Assembly: GCA_026692825.1 (NCBI GenBank)
Contig: JAPLOC010000202.1
Location: 1 to 13,751, forward strand
DNA: 13,751 bases
Origin: Planctomycetota bacterium
Lineage (GTDB): Bacteria; Planctomycetota; Planctomycetia; Planctomycetales; Planctomycetaceae
Reading direction: 5' to 3'
The notes below the pieces were generated by a model. It was not told the origin of the DNA and did not search any database. It saw only the letters and a program-made list of their open reading frames with translations. This document shows positions 1 through 6,708 of this stretch, in pieces; position 1 is the first letter of the stretch, and every line of letters begins with the position of its first letter. Both the position numbers and the translations under genes were made by a program.

Positions 1-1831
1 CGGTGATTTGCGTTTGCAACTCGCCAATCCGCGTCTTCTGCTGGGCAATCTCCGCCCGAAACTCCCCTTTCTCCCGCTCCAGCCGCTCAATCGACTCCAC
101 CGACGCCTGTTGCAACGCCGCAAGTTCCTCCGCGTTCGCGTTCTTCTTCAGCCACCCATCGAGCGTCTGCTGCAACTGCCCAAACGACAACGTCGCCGCG
201 TCCCATTCGCCCGCCTTCCATGTCTGTTCCGCCCGTGCGAAGTCGGCGGGGATTGGGGCGAGACCGGCATGCGATTGCAGTCGCTCGGGGATCTGCTTCT
301 TCAACCGCTCGTACCCGTCCCGAGAGTCGGCCGCGACCCGGGCCGCGGTGTTTTCATCCGCAGTCTCGGCGAGCTGGCGATGAAACCGGGCGAGCTTTAC
401 CAGTGCCTCGTCGGTCTCCCCATGCTCCAACAGCAGCCGAATCTCTTCGCTCATCGTTCGCAACGCCTCGACCGAACGCGTGATCTTGGGGGCCGACATT
501 GTCCAGGGAGATTTGGTCAAGACGGTCGTCAGATGCTCCCGCAACGGCTGGCACCGCAACAATTCTTCACTGGTCCGAATCGCCCGCCGCAACAGTTCGC
601 GACGCGCCACCAAGTGCCGTTTGGCCTCGGTCGGGTCGCCGGTCCGCCGGGCATGATCCTCGGCTCGCTTTTCTTCGAGACTGGCGTCGAGCAGCGACTT
701 CACCGCCGGGTGCGACGCGTTGGCGAGCCGGTCGGACTGGTCGACCAGTTCCTCGACCTGCCGGCTTTCGTACGCCTGGCGGGCGACTTCCGACTGGTTC
801 CAGAAATAACCCGAAAGCCCCAGCGCCGGCGCGACCAAGAGCGCCACCAGCACGGCGACTCGCCACCGCTTCTGGCGATTTTCGCGAGCCACGCACCAGC
901 CTTCGAGATCGTCGGCGAATTCCCCGGCGGTCGCGTAGAGCCGGGGGTCGGGGGCGTTGTCATCGAGTCGCGAATTGCGATCGCGCAGTCCTTTCAAAAG
1001 GGACCGGACCAGCGCCGGCGGCAACCCCGCCTGGTCAAGTTCGGCGGTCCGCCGGGCCTTGCCCGCCTCTTCGGTATCCGACCCCGCCGAGTGGCCGGTG
1101 AACGTGTGGTAGGCGACGGCGACCAGTTGCCGAATGTCGCTCGGCCGACCGGGTTTTTCTTTGCGCGCGAGCAGAGCCGCTGACGAACATCCGTCCGTTC
1201 CCCCCCGTCCCGAGACTGATCGCAGCGAATGGTACCCCTTGGCCAGTCGGCCTCCCTGACCCATGTCGATCAGGCGAATACGATCTCCCTTTTGGACCAG
1301 AATGTTGTTGGGAGACAAATCGCCGTGAATGAGGTTGGAATCGTGCAGCCGTTGCACGCACCGCGCGAGTCGCGCCAGCAGCCGCACTTTGTCGACGAGC
1401 GGAAAATCGCGAGCCTCGGCGATGTAGTCGGGGAGTTTGCGGCCGTCGATGAATTCCATCACCAAGAACGGCTGGCACGGGTCGGCACCCGGGCGAGGAG
1501 GGCCGGGCCGTTCGACGCCGGTGTAATAGTGCGGCAGAATATCGTGCGGCACGTTGTCGGTGGCGAGGATCTGCCGTTCGCGTTCGAACAGATCGAGCGC
1601 CAGGTGATCGCCAGGGTCGAAGCAGACTTTGACGGCGACCTTTCGGCCGGTCAATTCCTCCTTCGCCAAGTGGACGACGGCGGTGGCCCCGTGCGAGATT
1701 TCGCCTTGGAGTCGAAACCCGCGATTTTCAAGCTCCGCGATCGTCCCCGGCCACAAGACACGACGCCCGGCGTCGTCGGCACCAAGGCCGGCATGGAGAT
1801 TGGGAGGTTCGGAGCTGGAGGGGGGGATCAT
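1..1831 (-). CDS. Transmembrane Ser/Thr protein kinase with coiled-coil ectodomain (3' end outside window)
   Basis: A eukaryotic-like Ser/Thr kinase; 610 complete codons are visible and the frame is still open at the left edge, so the C-terminus is missing. Reading from the ATG at 1831: a glycine-loop region around residues 42-56, the ATP-binding Lys in VAVKV (K68), hinge MEFIDG (125-130), catalytic loop HGDLSPNN (169-176, HGD instead of HRD; D171 and N176 kept), metal-binding DMG instead of DFG (189-191), and a helix-F-like SDIRQL (231-236). The activation segment is atypical and shows no clear APE motif. One transmembrane helix lies at about 324-343 after a basic NRQKRWR stretch. The roughly 260 residues beyond it are charged and heptad-like, probably extracytoplasmic coiled coil. 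Catalytic residues are intact, so activity is plausible. The frame stays open upstream to an ATG at 2101, but that 90-residue extension only translates dispersed repeats, so 1831 is preferred. An ECF-like sigma gene lies upstream on the same strand, an arrangement known in planctomycetes. Confidence 0.9.
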   Translation of the reverse strand, partial: MIPPSSSEPPNLHAGLGADDAGRRVLWPGTIAELENRGFRLQGEISHGATAVVHLAKEELTGRKVAVKVCFDPGDHLALDLFERERQILATDNVPHDILPHYYTGVERPGPPRPGADPCQPFLVMEFIDGRKLPDYIAEARDFPLVDKVRLLARLARCVQRLHDSNLIHGDLSPNNILVQKGDRIRLIDMGQGGRLAKGYHSLRSVSGRGGTDGCSSAALLARKEKPGRPSDIRQLVAVAYHTFTGHSAGSDTEEAGKARRTAELDQAGLPPALVRSLLKGLRDRNSRLDDNAPDPRLYATAGEFADDLEGWCVARENRQKRWRVAVLVALLVAPALGLSGYFWNQSEVARQAYESRQVEELVDQSDRLANASHPAVKSLLDASLEEKRAEDHARRTGDPTEAKRHLVARRELLRRAIRTSEELLRCQPLREHLTTVLTKSPWTMSAPKITRSVEALRTMSEEIRLLLEHGETDEALVKLARFHRQLAETADENTAARVAADSRDGYERLKKQIPERLQSHAGLAPIPADFARAEQTWKAGEWDAATLSFGQLQQTLDGWLKKNANAEELAALQQASVESIERLEREKGEFRAEIAQQKTRIGELQTQIT

Positions 1832-1850
1832 GGAAGGATGAAGGCTCGTT

Positions 1851-1882
1851 TTCTGGCGAACGGCCGGCGTAAGCCGGCTGGT
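1851..1882. repeat. Palindromic dispersed repeat, copy 1
   Basis: This 32-bp element matches 3011-3042 at all but one position (T at 1870, C at 3020). Its core is GCCGGC-GTAA-GCCGGC, a perfect 6-bp stem closing a four-base loop, flanked by CTGGCGAACG on one side and TGGT on the other. It ends 19 bp upstream of the chosen kinase start at 1831. The form resembles REP-type intergenic repeats. I infer that it is one of a genome-wide family; only two copies are visible here. Confidence 0.8.
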
Positions 1883-1996
1883 GCGGTGAATGATCTGGCG
1901 TCGGGCGGTATCGCGATTGCTCAACGATTCAAGGTGCTGTCTGCGACAATCTAGGCTTGAGAGACCTCGCCAGGAGTTGTTGAACGGTTCCGATTC

Positions 1997-2061
1997 AAAC
2001 ACAGAGGCACGGAGAACACAGAGAAACGGCCCTTCTCCGTGTCCTCTGTGGCTCTGTGTTT
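1997..2061. repeat. Long CACAGAG-type inverted repeat (hairpin)
   Basis: The left arm 1997-2023 (begins AAACACAGAGGCACGGAG) pairs with the right arm 2035-2061 (ends GGCTCTGTGTTT). 23 of 27 positions are Watson-Crick, and the loop is 11 bases (2024-2034). The repeated CACAGAG unit is the hallmark of an intergenic repeat found in many environmental bacteria. It lies between the sigma stop and the kinase start, so it could attenuate or stabilise a shared transcript, but no T-run follows to make a classical terminator. Confidence 0.8.
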
Positions 2062-2204
2062 TAAAATCTTCCTGTGATCGCTTGAGTCGCAAACACCGCA
2101 TTTATCAAGGAGATCTTCGCCGTGCATCCTGTTGGTCACTTTCACATCGTTTCGCATTTGCCGATTCTCGACCGGATGGAATTGTCTGAAGGGGCGAATC
2201 GCCG

Positions 2205-2945
2205 TCACCGCAGGTTGTCGCGCAGCCATTCAATCGCCGCGGTGCGACGGCTCTGCACGGTTCCTTCAAAAACCCCCAGCATGTGGGCGATTTCCGGGTA
2301 GGGCATGCCGTCGAGATACCGGTACCGCATGACCAGGGCCATTTCCTGGTGCGTCGAATCGCCCGTTTCGAGCCACGTCTCGAGTTGTTCGAGCACTCGC
2401 GCACCGAGCGGGATGCCGACCGTTTTTTCAAAGTGGCGGTTTCGCTCGGCGACCAGCGGGGCCAGCAGCGGGGCGATATCCTGAAGAATTTCGCGACCGC
2501 GTTTTTCCCGCCGTAGGACGTCGCGCATCAGATTGGCGTTGGCGACCGACGCCCACAGCCGCAGGTTTTTGGCGGTGCGGGCTCGCCAAAACGCGTCGGG
2601 GCGTTTTTCCAGCAGTTTGACAAAGAAGTTGTTGATCATCTCGGTGAACCGAACCGCGGTGTCCTTTCGCTGAGAGATCACGCCGGGGCCAAACAGTTTC
2701 ATCATGATGCCCGGCAAACAGCTTCGGAAGTAGCCGTCGACGATTTCGAGAACCCGCTGTTCCTTCGCCAAGATCTCGATTTCGAACTGGGAAAGCCTGC
2801 AGGGATTGCGGTTCCCGTCAAAGCGGCGAATGGGGGCAGTGGGATGGGGCAGCGTTTGCCGCAACGCGTCGATTTCGTCGAGCAGAGTAATCAGCTCGGT
2901 TTCATCGTCTTTGGGGAGATCGAACGGCGAGGCGACGGCAGTCAT
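2205..2945 (-). CDS. ECF-like RNA polymerase sigma factor (sigma-70 family)
   Basis: A 246-residue sigma factor of the compact two-domain type, which recruits core RNA polymerase to alternative promoters. Region 2 covers about residues 99-150, ending in NLRLWASVANANLMRDVLRR, which fits the core-binding and -10-recognition helices. Region 4 covers 198-246, with a helix-turn-helix reading MPYPEIAHMLGVFEGTVQSR, where E218-I219 and V230-R233 occupy the expected positions. The first 60 residues are not recognisable. The open frame continues upstream to 3287, but that stretch overlaps the 3' end of the coiled-coil gene and translates a dispersed repeat, so the ATG at 2945 is chosen. There is no strong ribosome site. 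The gene is followed on the same strand by a transmembrane Ser/Thr kinase, suggesting that a kinase-linked signal controls this sigma factor. No anti-sigma gene is visible. The family call is firm; the ECF subgroup is not determined. Confidence 0.87.
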   Translation of the reverse strand: MTAVASPFDLPKDDETELITLLDEIDALRQTLPHPTAPIRRFDGNRNPCRLSQFEIEILAKEQRVLEIVDGYFRSCLPGIMMKLFGPGVISQRKDTAVRFTEMINNFFVKLLEKRPDAFWRARTAKNLRLWASVANANLMRDVLRREKRGREILQDIAPLLAPLVAERNRHFEKTVGIPLGARVLEQLETWLETGDSTHQEMALVMRYRYLDGMPYPEIAHMLGVFEGTVQSRRTAAIEWLRDNLR

Positions 2946-3010
2946 GGCTGGGAGCAATTTACGGGCATTCTTCGGTTGGGAATTTCGAATTGCCGGCATT
3001 GGACACCAAG

Positions 3011-3042
3011 TTCTGGCGAACGGCCGGCGCAAGCCGGCTGGT
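3011..3042. repeat. Palindromic dispersed repeat, copy 2
   Basis: Second copy of the 32-bp element at 1851-1882, in the same orientation, with core GCCGGC-GCAA-GCCGGC. The single difference from copy 1 falls in the loop, so the stem is preserved. It lies in the 161-bp gap between the coiled-coil stop and the sigma start, 66-97 bases upstream of the sigma ATG at 2945. Confidence 0.8.
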
Positions 3043-3068
3043 TCTTGGGGCGGAGAAACAGAGTTCGA

Positions 3069-3089
3069 CGGCAGGGGGCTGCCGCCCCC
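3069..3089. repeat. GC-rich palindrome with two alternative stems downstream of the coiled-coil gene
   Basis: Two mutually exclusive hairpins overlap. One is CGGCAG (3069-3074), loop GGGG, CTGCCG (3079-3084). The other is GGGGGC (3074-3079), loop TGCC, GCCCCC (3084-3089). The element begins 17 bases past the stop of the minus-strand coiled-coil gene at 3107. It could end or protect that transcript, but there is no T-run. It may equally be another dispersed intergenic palindrome. Confidence 0.5.
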
Positions 3090-3106
3090 CGCTCGCCTGG
3101 TGGATG

Positions 3107-4069
3107 CTACTTGCCGCGAATTTCGATGCGGACGTCGGCACCGGTGAGAGTGGTGGTGTCGTTTGACGGGGCTACTGCGGTAGGGGTCGATTCTACCAGC
3201 CGGCTGACGCCGGGCCGTTCGCTGGAGTCGCTGCGCGACTCTTCGCTCTTGTCGCGAATCGCCTTCAGCGCTTCCAGGCGATTCCACTGGCGGGAGATTC
3301 GATTCGAGCCGGTGCTTGTTCCTGCGGGGGCGTTCAAACGTCGGGCTTCGTTGCGTGATTCGATGCCGGTCACTTCATCTCGCAACCGGGCGACACTGCC
3401 GGCGATCGCTTCGTCACCGAGCCGGGTGTTACCCGAAACGGCCGCCGCCATTTCGAGCGTTTTCGCCTCGACCTCGGCCTGTGACCGGCGAGCCACCAGA
3501 ATGTCGACCTCCTGCTCGGCTTCATCCAGCGCCCGGCGCATGTCGGCGAGCGCTTCTTCTGCCTGCCGTTCGCTCTGTTGCAGGCGGTCGAGTCCCTGCT
3601 GCTTGATCGTCAACTGCTTTTCCTCGCGTTCCTGACGGGCGAGCAGGTCGTCGAGTTCGCGCTGAAACTCGGCGATCGGCATTTCCTGGTTGGCGAAGGT
3701 TACTTTCGTCAGATGTTCCTGGGTGGCCCGCTCGAGAACAGGATACGCCTCGGACAGCAGGCGTTGCCGGCGGTCGAGCGAGTCGGCCAGCAGGGTGAGA
3801 TCTTTGCGCAGTTGCGAGATCTGGTTCTTCGATTGGGTGAGCTGAACCTGTCGGTCGAGCAGTTCCTGGCGAATGGTCGCCAGCTCTTGCTGACGTTTCT
3901 TGTCGTGGACTTCGCGGGGGAGTTCGCGCTGCAGATCGTCGAGGGCGACATTGGCTGAGGCACGGGCGAAGCCGAACAGCTCAGACAACTGGCGACCGGC
4001 GACGAGATACAGGACTGTCGGTACCAAGACACTCAGCAACAGGAAGGACTTGAGCGATTTGTTGTTCAT
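3107..4069 (-). CDS. Membrane-anchored coiled-coil protein of unknown function
   Basis: A 320-residue protein I cannot assign to a named family. Residues about 6-24 (LKSFLLLSVLVPTVLYLVAG) form a hydrophobic helix after a short basic N-terminus, either an uncleaved anchor or a signal peptide. Residues about 40-200 are rich in Glu, Gln, Lys, Arg and Leu with heptad spacing (for example LLDRQVQLTQSKNQISQLRK), a long coiled coil. The C-terminal 100 residues are low in hydrophobics and probably disordered, ending in DVRIEIRGK. The protein should face the periplasm, where it could pair with another coiled coil such as the kinase ectodomain encoded downstream; that is speculation. The ATG at 4069 is directly followed by the hydrophobic helix, supporting the start; a weak GGAA lies about ten bases upstream. 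A stable hairpin lies at 4111-4133 in the leader. Confidence 0.82.
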   Translation of the reverse strand: MNNKSLKSFLLLSVLVPTVLYLVAGRQLSELFGFARASANVALDDLQRELPREVHDKKRQQELATIRQELLDRQVQLTQSKNQISQLRKDLTLLADSLDRRQRLLSEAYPVLERATQEHLTKVTFANQEMPIAEFQRELDDLLARQEREEKQLTIKQQGLDRLQQSERQAEEALADMRRALDEAEQEVDILVARRSQAEVEAKTLEMAAAVSGNTRLGDEAIAGSVARLRDEVTGIESRNEARRLNAPAGTSTGSNRISRQWNRLEALKAIRDKSEESRSDSSERPGVSRLVESTPTAVAPSNDTTTLTGADVRIEIRGK

Positions 4070-4110
4070 GATTCGTTGTTCCAGTTGAAGAGGGCGAAAC
4101 AGGTTCCGGG

Positions 4111-4133
4111 TCGGGGGAAGCGGCTTCCCCCGA
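4111..4133. repeat. Perfect 9-bp hairpin in the leader of the coiled-coil gene
   Basis: TCGGGGGAA (4111-4119), loop GCGGC (4120-4124), TTCCCCCGA (4125-4133). It lies about 42 bases upstream of the ATG at 4069 and would be part of the 5' leader if transcription starts further upstream. It may be a leader structure controlling the coiled-coil gene or simply another dispersed palindrome. No T-run follows on either strand. Confidence 0.6.
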
Positions 4134-4304
4134 GTTCTGCGGAAACAACGAATGGCGGCGAAAAAAATCTGAACAATCTTGAAAAGATCGACGCGGCGTG
4201 CCAGAGATTTCGACGCAAAGCGTCTGCGGAAAACGAGATACGTTTGAGAAAATAACGAGGTTCAGCGTCACTGCGGCCGCTTCCCAAACGCGAAAAAACG
4301 ACCC

Positions 4305-4450
4305 GACAGGATGAAAGGGATGAACAGGATGGAGCTGCTCGCCATTTCTGCTCTCGGGATACGTGGCTGATATTCGAAAAACTCCGTGTCCACACGATTG
4401 ACTGTCGCCTCGGCAATCCTGTCCATCCTTTTCATCCCTTTCATCCTGTC
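4305..4450. repeat. 29-bp inverted repeat with 88-bp spacer (CATCCTGT-type element)
   Basis: The left arm 4305-4333 begins GACAGGATGAAAGGGATGAA, and the right arm 4422-4450 is its reverse complement with one mismatch (28 of 29). The arms consist of iterated ATCC/TTCATCC units. The spacer (4334-4421) has no open gene. The layout resembles a non-autonomous mobile or folded-RNA repeat: two near-identical inverted ends around a short non-coding core. No target-site duplication is obvious. Confidence 0.75.
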
Positions 4451-4580
4451 TAAAAATTCGGCGGGTGGTAGTCCCCACCTCCCAAAGACTTCCAGCACCA
4501 TTCGGCCGTTTGCCGTACGAAGGATGCTCGCCAATCCACGATCGAGCCGGCGATTTTCTTGGGAAAGTCCCGAAAAACGC

Positions 4581-4601
4581 CGCCGGGTGTGGAACCCGGC
4601 G
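4581..4601. repeat. Perfect 8-bp GC-rich hairpin upstream of the cytochrome genes
   Basis: CGCCGGGT (4581-4588), loop GTGGA (4589-4593), ACCCGGCG (4594-4601). It lies about 127 bases upstream of the first cytochrome start, within its probable leader or promoter region. It looks like one of the several palindromes in this gap; any regulatory role is unproven. Confidence 0.55.
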
Positions 4602-4727
4602 TTCCGATTCGCCAAACTTGCCGAGGCGTCATTCGCCTGCAATGATCGACACCTGACCCAGTCATGATTTCTGACTTTCGCAAACCGCCGCCCGGGCATT
4701 CCGCGCGACAACCCCTTTGAGTCCCTG

Positions 4728-6614
4728 ATGACGCAACCTTCCCGGAGCCGTGCCGCCAGTCGATGGACCCCCATTTTCCTGGGGCTGTTCGCGGCATCGG
4801 TCGTGGGGGGTGGGGTGTGGTGGCTGCGCCGGGATCGAGTGGAAACTCCTCCCCGGGAACCGAAAGAACAGGTCGTGGAGCCGGCCCCTCCCAAGCCAGC
4901 CCCACCGAGCGAGGCGTATGTTGGCAATCGCGCCTGCCGCGTTTGCCATTCGGATATCGCCAACATGTATGACGGGCACACCATGGCGAACTCGGCGGCG
5001 CTGGTCTCGGAAGCTCCCGCCCTGGAAGACTACACCACCGCCACCCGGTTTTCGAAAGGGGGGTGCGACTACCGCGTCGAACTCGCGGACGATGGAGTTT
5101 ACCATCATGAATCGTACACCGACGCCCAGGGGGAATTGTTCGACCAGCGGGTGGAAGTCCAGTATTCGGTCGGTTCGGGTCATCGGGGTCGGTCGTATTT
5201 CATTGATCGGGGCGGGTTGTTGTTCATGTCGCCCATCTCGTGGTACTCGCAGCAGAATCGCTGGGATCTCTCTCCCAACTTTCCCGATCAAAATCACCCC
5301 CGTTTCGAACGCCCCGTCACCGGACGCTGTCTCGGTTGCCATGCCGGGCGTGTGAATCACGAACCGGGCGAAAACGACCGGTTCACACATCCCGCAGTCC
5401 GCGAGTCGGCAATTTCCTGCGAAAGGTGTCACGGTCCAGGTCGCGACCATGTCTCCTGGCATCGCGGAGGGGATTCCCGGACGGGGGACGACCCCATCAT
5501 CAATCCCAAAAAACTCTCCCCCTCCAAACGGGAAGGGGTCTGCAACCAGTGCCATCTGATTGGAACCGATGAGGTACTGCGCTACGGCCGGACCGACTTC
5601 GATTTTCGGCCCGGAATGGAAATTGGCGACGTCTGGTCGATTTTTGTCGAGGGAACGGGCGTTTCGAACGCGGGAGAGACAACCGCCGTCAGTCAGGTGC
5701 AGCAGATGCGGGCGAGTCGTTGCTTTATTGGAAGCGAAGGCAAGCTCGGCTGCATCACCTGTCACGATTCACACCGACTCCCGACCAGCGACACACGCCT
5801 GGTGGAATACAACACCCGGTGCCAGAATTGCCATACGGACCGGGGTTGTTCGCTTCCGTCGGCGGAGCGAGAGGCGGCTCCCGCGAACGGTTCGTGCATC
5901 GACTGCCACATGCCCCGGCTCGGAGCGAACGACGTGCCGCACACGACCCAGACTGACCACCGCGTGTTGCGTCGCCCCCAGTCACAGACAGCGGAAGAAT
6001 CGAGCGCGGTGGGGAAATCGCGAGAACCGGTCACGCGCATCTTTGACCTCGAAGAAGTTCCGCTCGACGCGTTTGATTTGAATCGAGCGCTGGGAATTGT
6101 CGAGGCGATTCGCGCGGAATACAGCCAGAATGCCGAACGGGCGGCACGGGCTGTTTCGCTGCTGGAACCGGTCTCGAAACGCGATCCGACTGACAGCGCG
6201 GTCGCTGACAAGTTTGGGATCTCGCTGGCAATCTCGGGGGATCCCGATCGGGCGGTCGACACCTGGCAACGGGCGCTGTTCGCCAACACCAAAAGCGAAG
6301 GGTTGTTGTATTCGATTGGACTCGCCTATTCGACAAGAGGCCGTCACGCCGAGGCGCTGCCCTATTTCAATCGCCTGACACAGGTGAATCCCTGGCGCAC
6401 GGAATACCAGGCGCAGCGGTCGCGGGTTCTGCTGGCGAACGGAAAAACGGAAGAAGCGATCGAGGCGGCCAAGCGGGTGACCGAGTTGAACCCTGCCATG
6501 GCGGCGGGATGGGAATGGCTGGCGTTCATCTGCGAACAGGATGGCCGTCCCATTGAAGCCGAGCGATACCGTAAGATTCAGAAGCGAAACGAGAAGCGGA
6601 CGGCCGCTGAATGA
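4728..6614 (+). CDS. Membrane-anchored heptaheme cytochrome c with C-terminal TPR domain (first paralogue)
   Basis: A 628-residue exported electron-transfer protein. A hydrophobic anchor lies at about 14-33, followed by a Pro-rich linker to about 62. Seven CXXCH heme sites follow: C70, C201, C231, C272, C342, C365 and C390. The surroundings resemble cytochrome c-552/c-554-type multiheme folds, including CERCHGPG and a final CHMP. Conserved His residues outside the motifs (for example H405 and H411) could be distal heme ligands. Further Cys lie at 113 and 374, the latter just after heme 6. From about 450 to 620 there are four to five TPR-like helical repeats (for example HAEALPYFNRLTQVNP), a protein-binding scaffold. 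The partner and donor are unknown and no quinol oxidase or reductase is nearby. The next gene, 94 bp on, is a full-length paralogue, so the pair is probably one operon. The ATG at 4728 lacks a Shine-Dalgarno site but places the anchor correctly at the N-terminus. Confidence 0.94.
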   Translation: MTQPSRSRAASRWTPIFLGLFAASVVGGGVWWLRRDRVETPPREPKEQVVEPAPPKPAPPSEAYVGNRACRVCHSDIANMYDGHTMANSAALVSEAPALEDYTTATRFSKGGCDYRVELADDGVYHHESYTDAQGELFDQRVEVQYSVGSGHRGRSYFIDRGGLLFMSPISWYSQQNRWDLSPNFPDQNHPRFERPVTGRCLGCHAGRVNHEPGENDRFTHPAVRESAISCERCHGPGRDHVSWHRGGDSRTGDDPIINPKKLSPSKREGVCNQCHLIGTDEVLRYGRTDFDFRPGMEIGDVWSIFVEGTGVSNAGETTAVSQVQQMRASRCFIGSEGKLGCITCHDSHRLPTSDTRLVEYNTRCQNCHTDRGCSLPSAEREAAPANGSCIDCHMPRLGANDVPHTTQTDHRVLRRPQSQTAEESSAVGKSREPVTRIFDLEEVPLDAFDLNRALGIVEAIRAEYSQNAERAARAVSLLEPVSKRDPTDSAVADKFGISLAISGDPDRAVDTWQRALFANTKSEGLLYSIGLAYSTRGRHAEALPYFNRLTQVNPWRTEYQAQRSRVLLANGKTEEAIEAAKRVTELNPAMAAGWEWLAFICEQDGRPIEAERYRKIQKRNEKRTAAE

Positions 6615-6708
6615 GCGGAACCCGTCAGCGGTTTCGGCCGTGATCTCACTGCCGCGCGCCCCGCCATGTCGTTTCACACCATTTCAAATCCCGACGAAAC
6701 CCTGATTC

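Larger units (their letters stand above)
1832..2204. other. 373-bp intergenic region between sigma factor and kinase, with two repeat elements
   Basis: No convincing gene is present. The region holds a 32-bp palindromic repeat copy (1851-1882) next to the kinase start and a long CACAGAG-type inverted repeat (1997-2061). Short reading frames here translate to strings such as NTEARRTQR and KHRATEDTEKG, which typify spurious proteins predicted across this repeat. I saw no clear promoter for the kinase. It may be transcribed together with the sigma gene or from within this gap. Confidence 0.75.
4070..4727. other. 658-bp divergent intergenic region rich in repeats
   Basis: This lies between the minus-strand coiled-coil gene and the plus-strand cytochrome genes, so it should hold both promoters, though no clear -35/-10 pair stands out. 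It carries hairpins at 4111-4133 and 4581-4601, a 29-bp inverted repeat (4305-4333 with 4422-4450), and weaker stems at 4212-4224 (GACGC-AAA-GCGTC) and 4464-4479 (GGTGG/CCACC). Small reading frames across it give strings such as ILFIPFILS, which result from the repeat and are not genes. Confidence 0.75.

Noticed and set aside
8..1183. 391-codon plus-strand open frame
   Set aside because: It lies antisense to the kinase, whose motifs are unmistakable. Its Arg/Pro-rich translation is typical of a GC-rich shadow frame.
1832..2101. Kinase start at the ATG at 2101
   Set aside because: The extra 90 residues translate repeat elements (for example TQSHRGHGEG), and the kinase domain begins about 32 residues after the 1831 start.
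2946..3287. N-terminal extension of the sigma factor to 3287
   Set aside because: It overlaps the 3' end of the coiled-coil gene, translates through a dispersed palindrome, and resembles no sigma-factor N-terminus.
4158..4188. A/T-rich stem (ATCTT-GAA-AAGAT) near an A-run as a terminator
   Set aside because: It lies upstream of the coiled-coil gene on its coding strand with no gene ending before it. The stem is 5 bp and is separated from the homopolymer run.
4268..4984. Minus-strand frame of 238 codons across the intergenic repeats
   Set aside because: It runs through the 29-bp inverted repeat and into the cytochrome gene. Strings such as SSSILFIPFILS are repeat translations.
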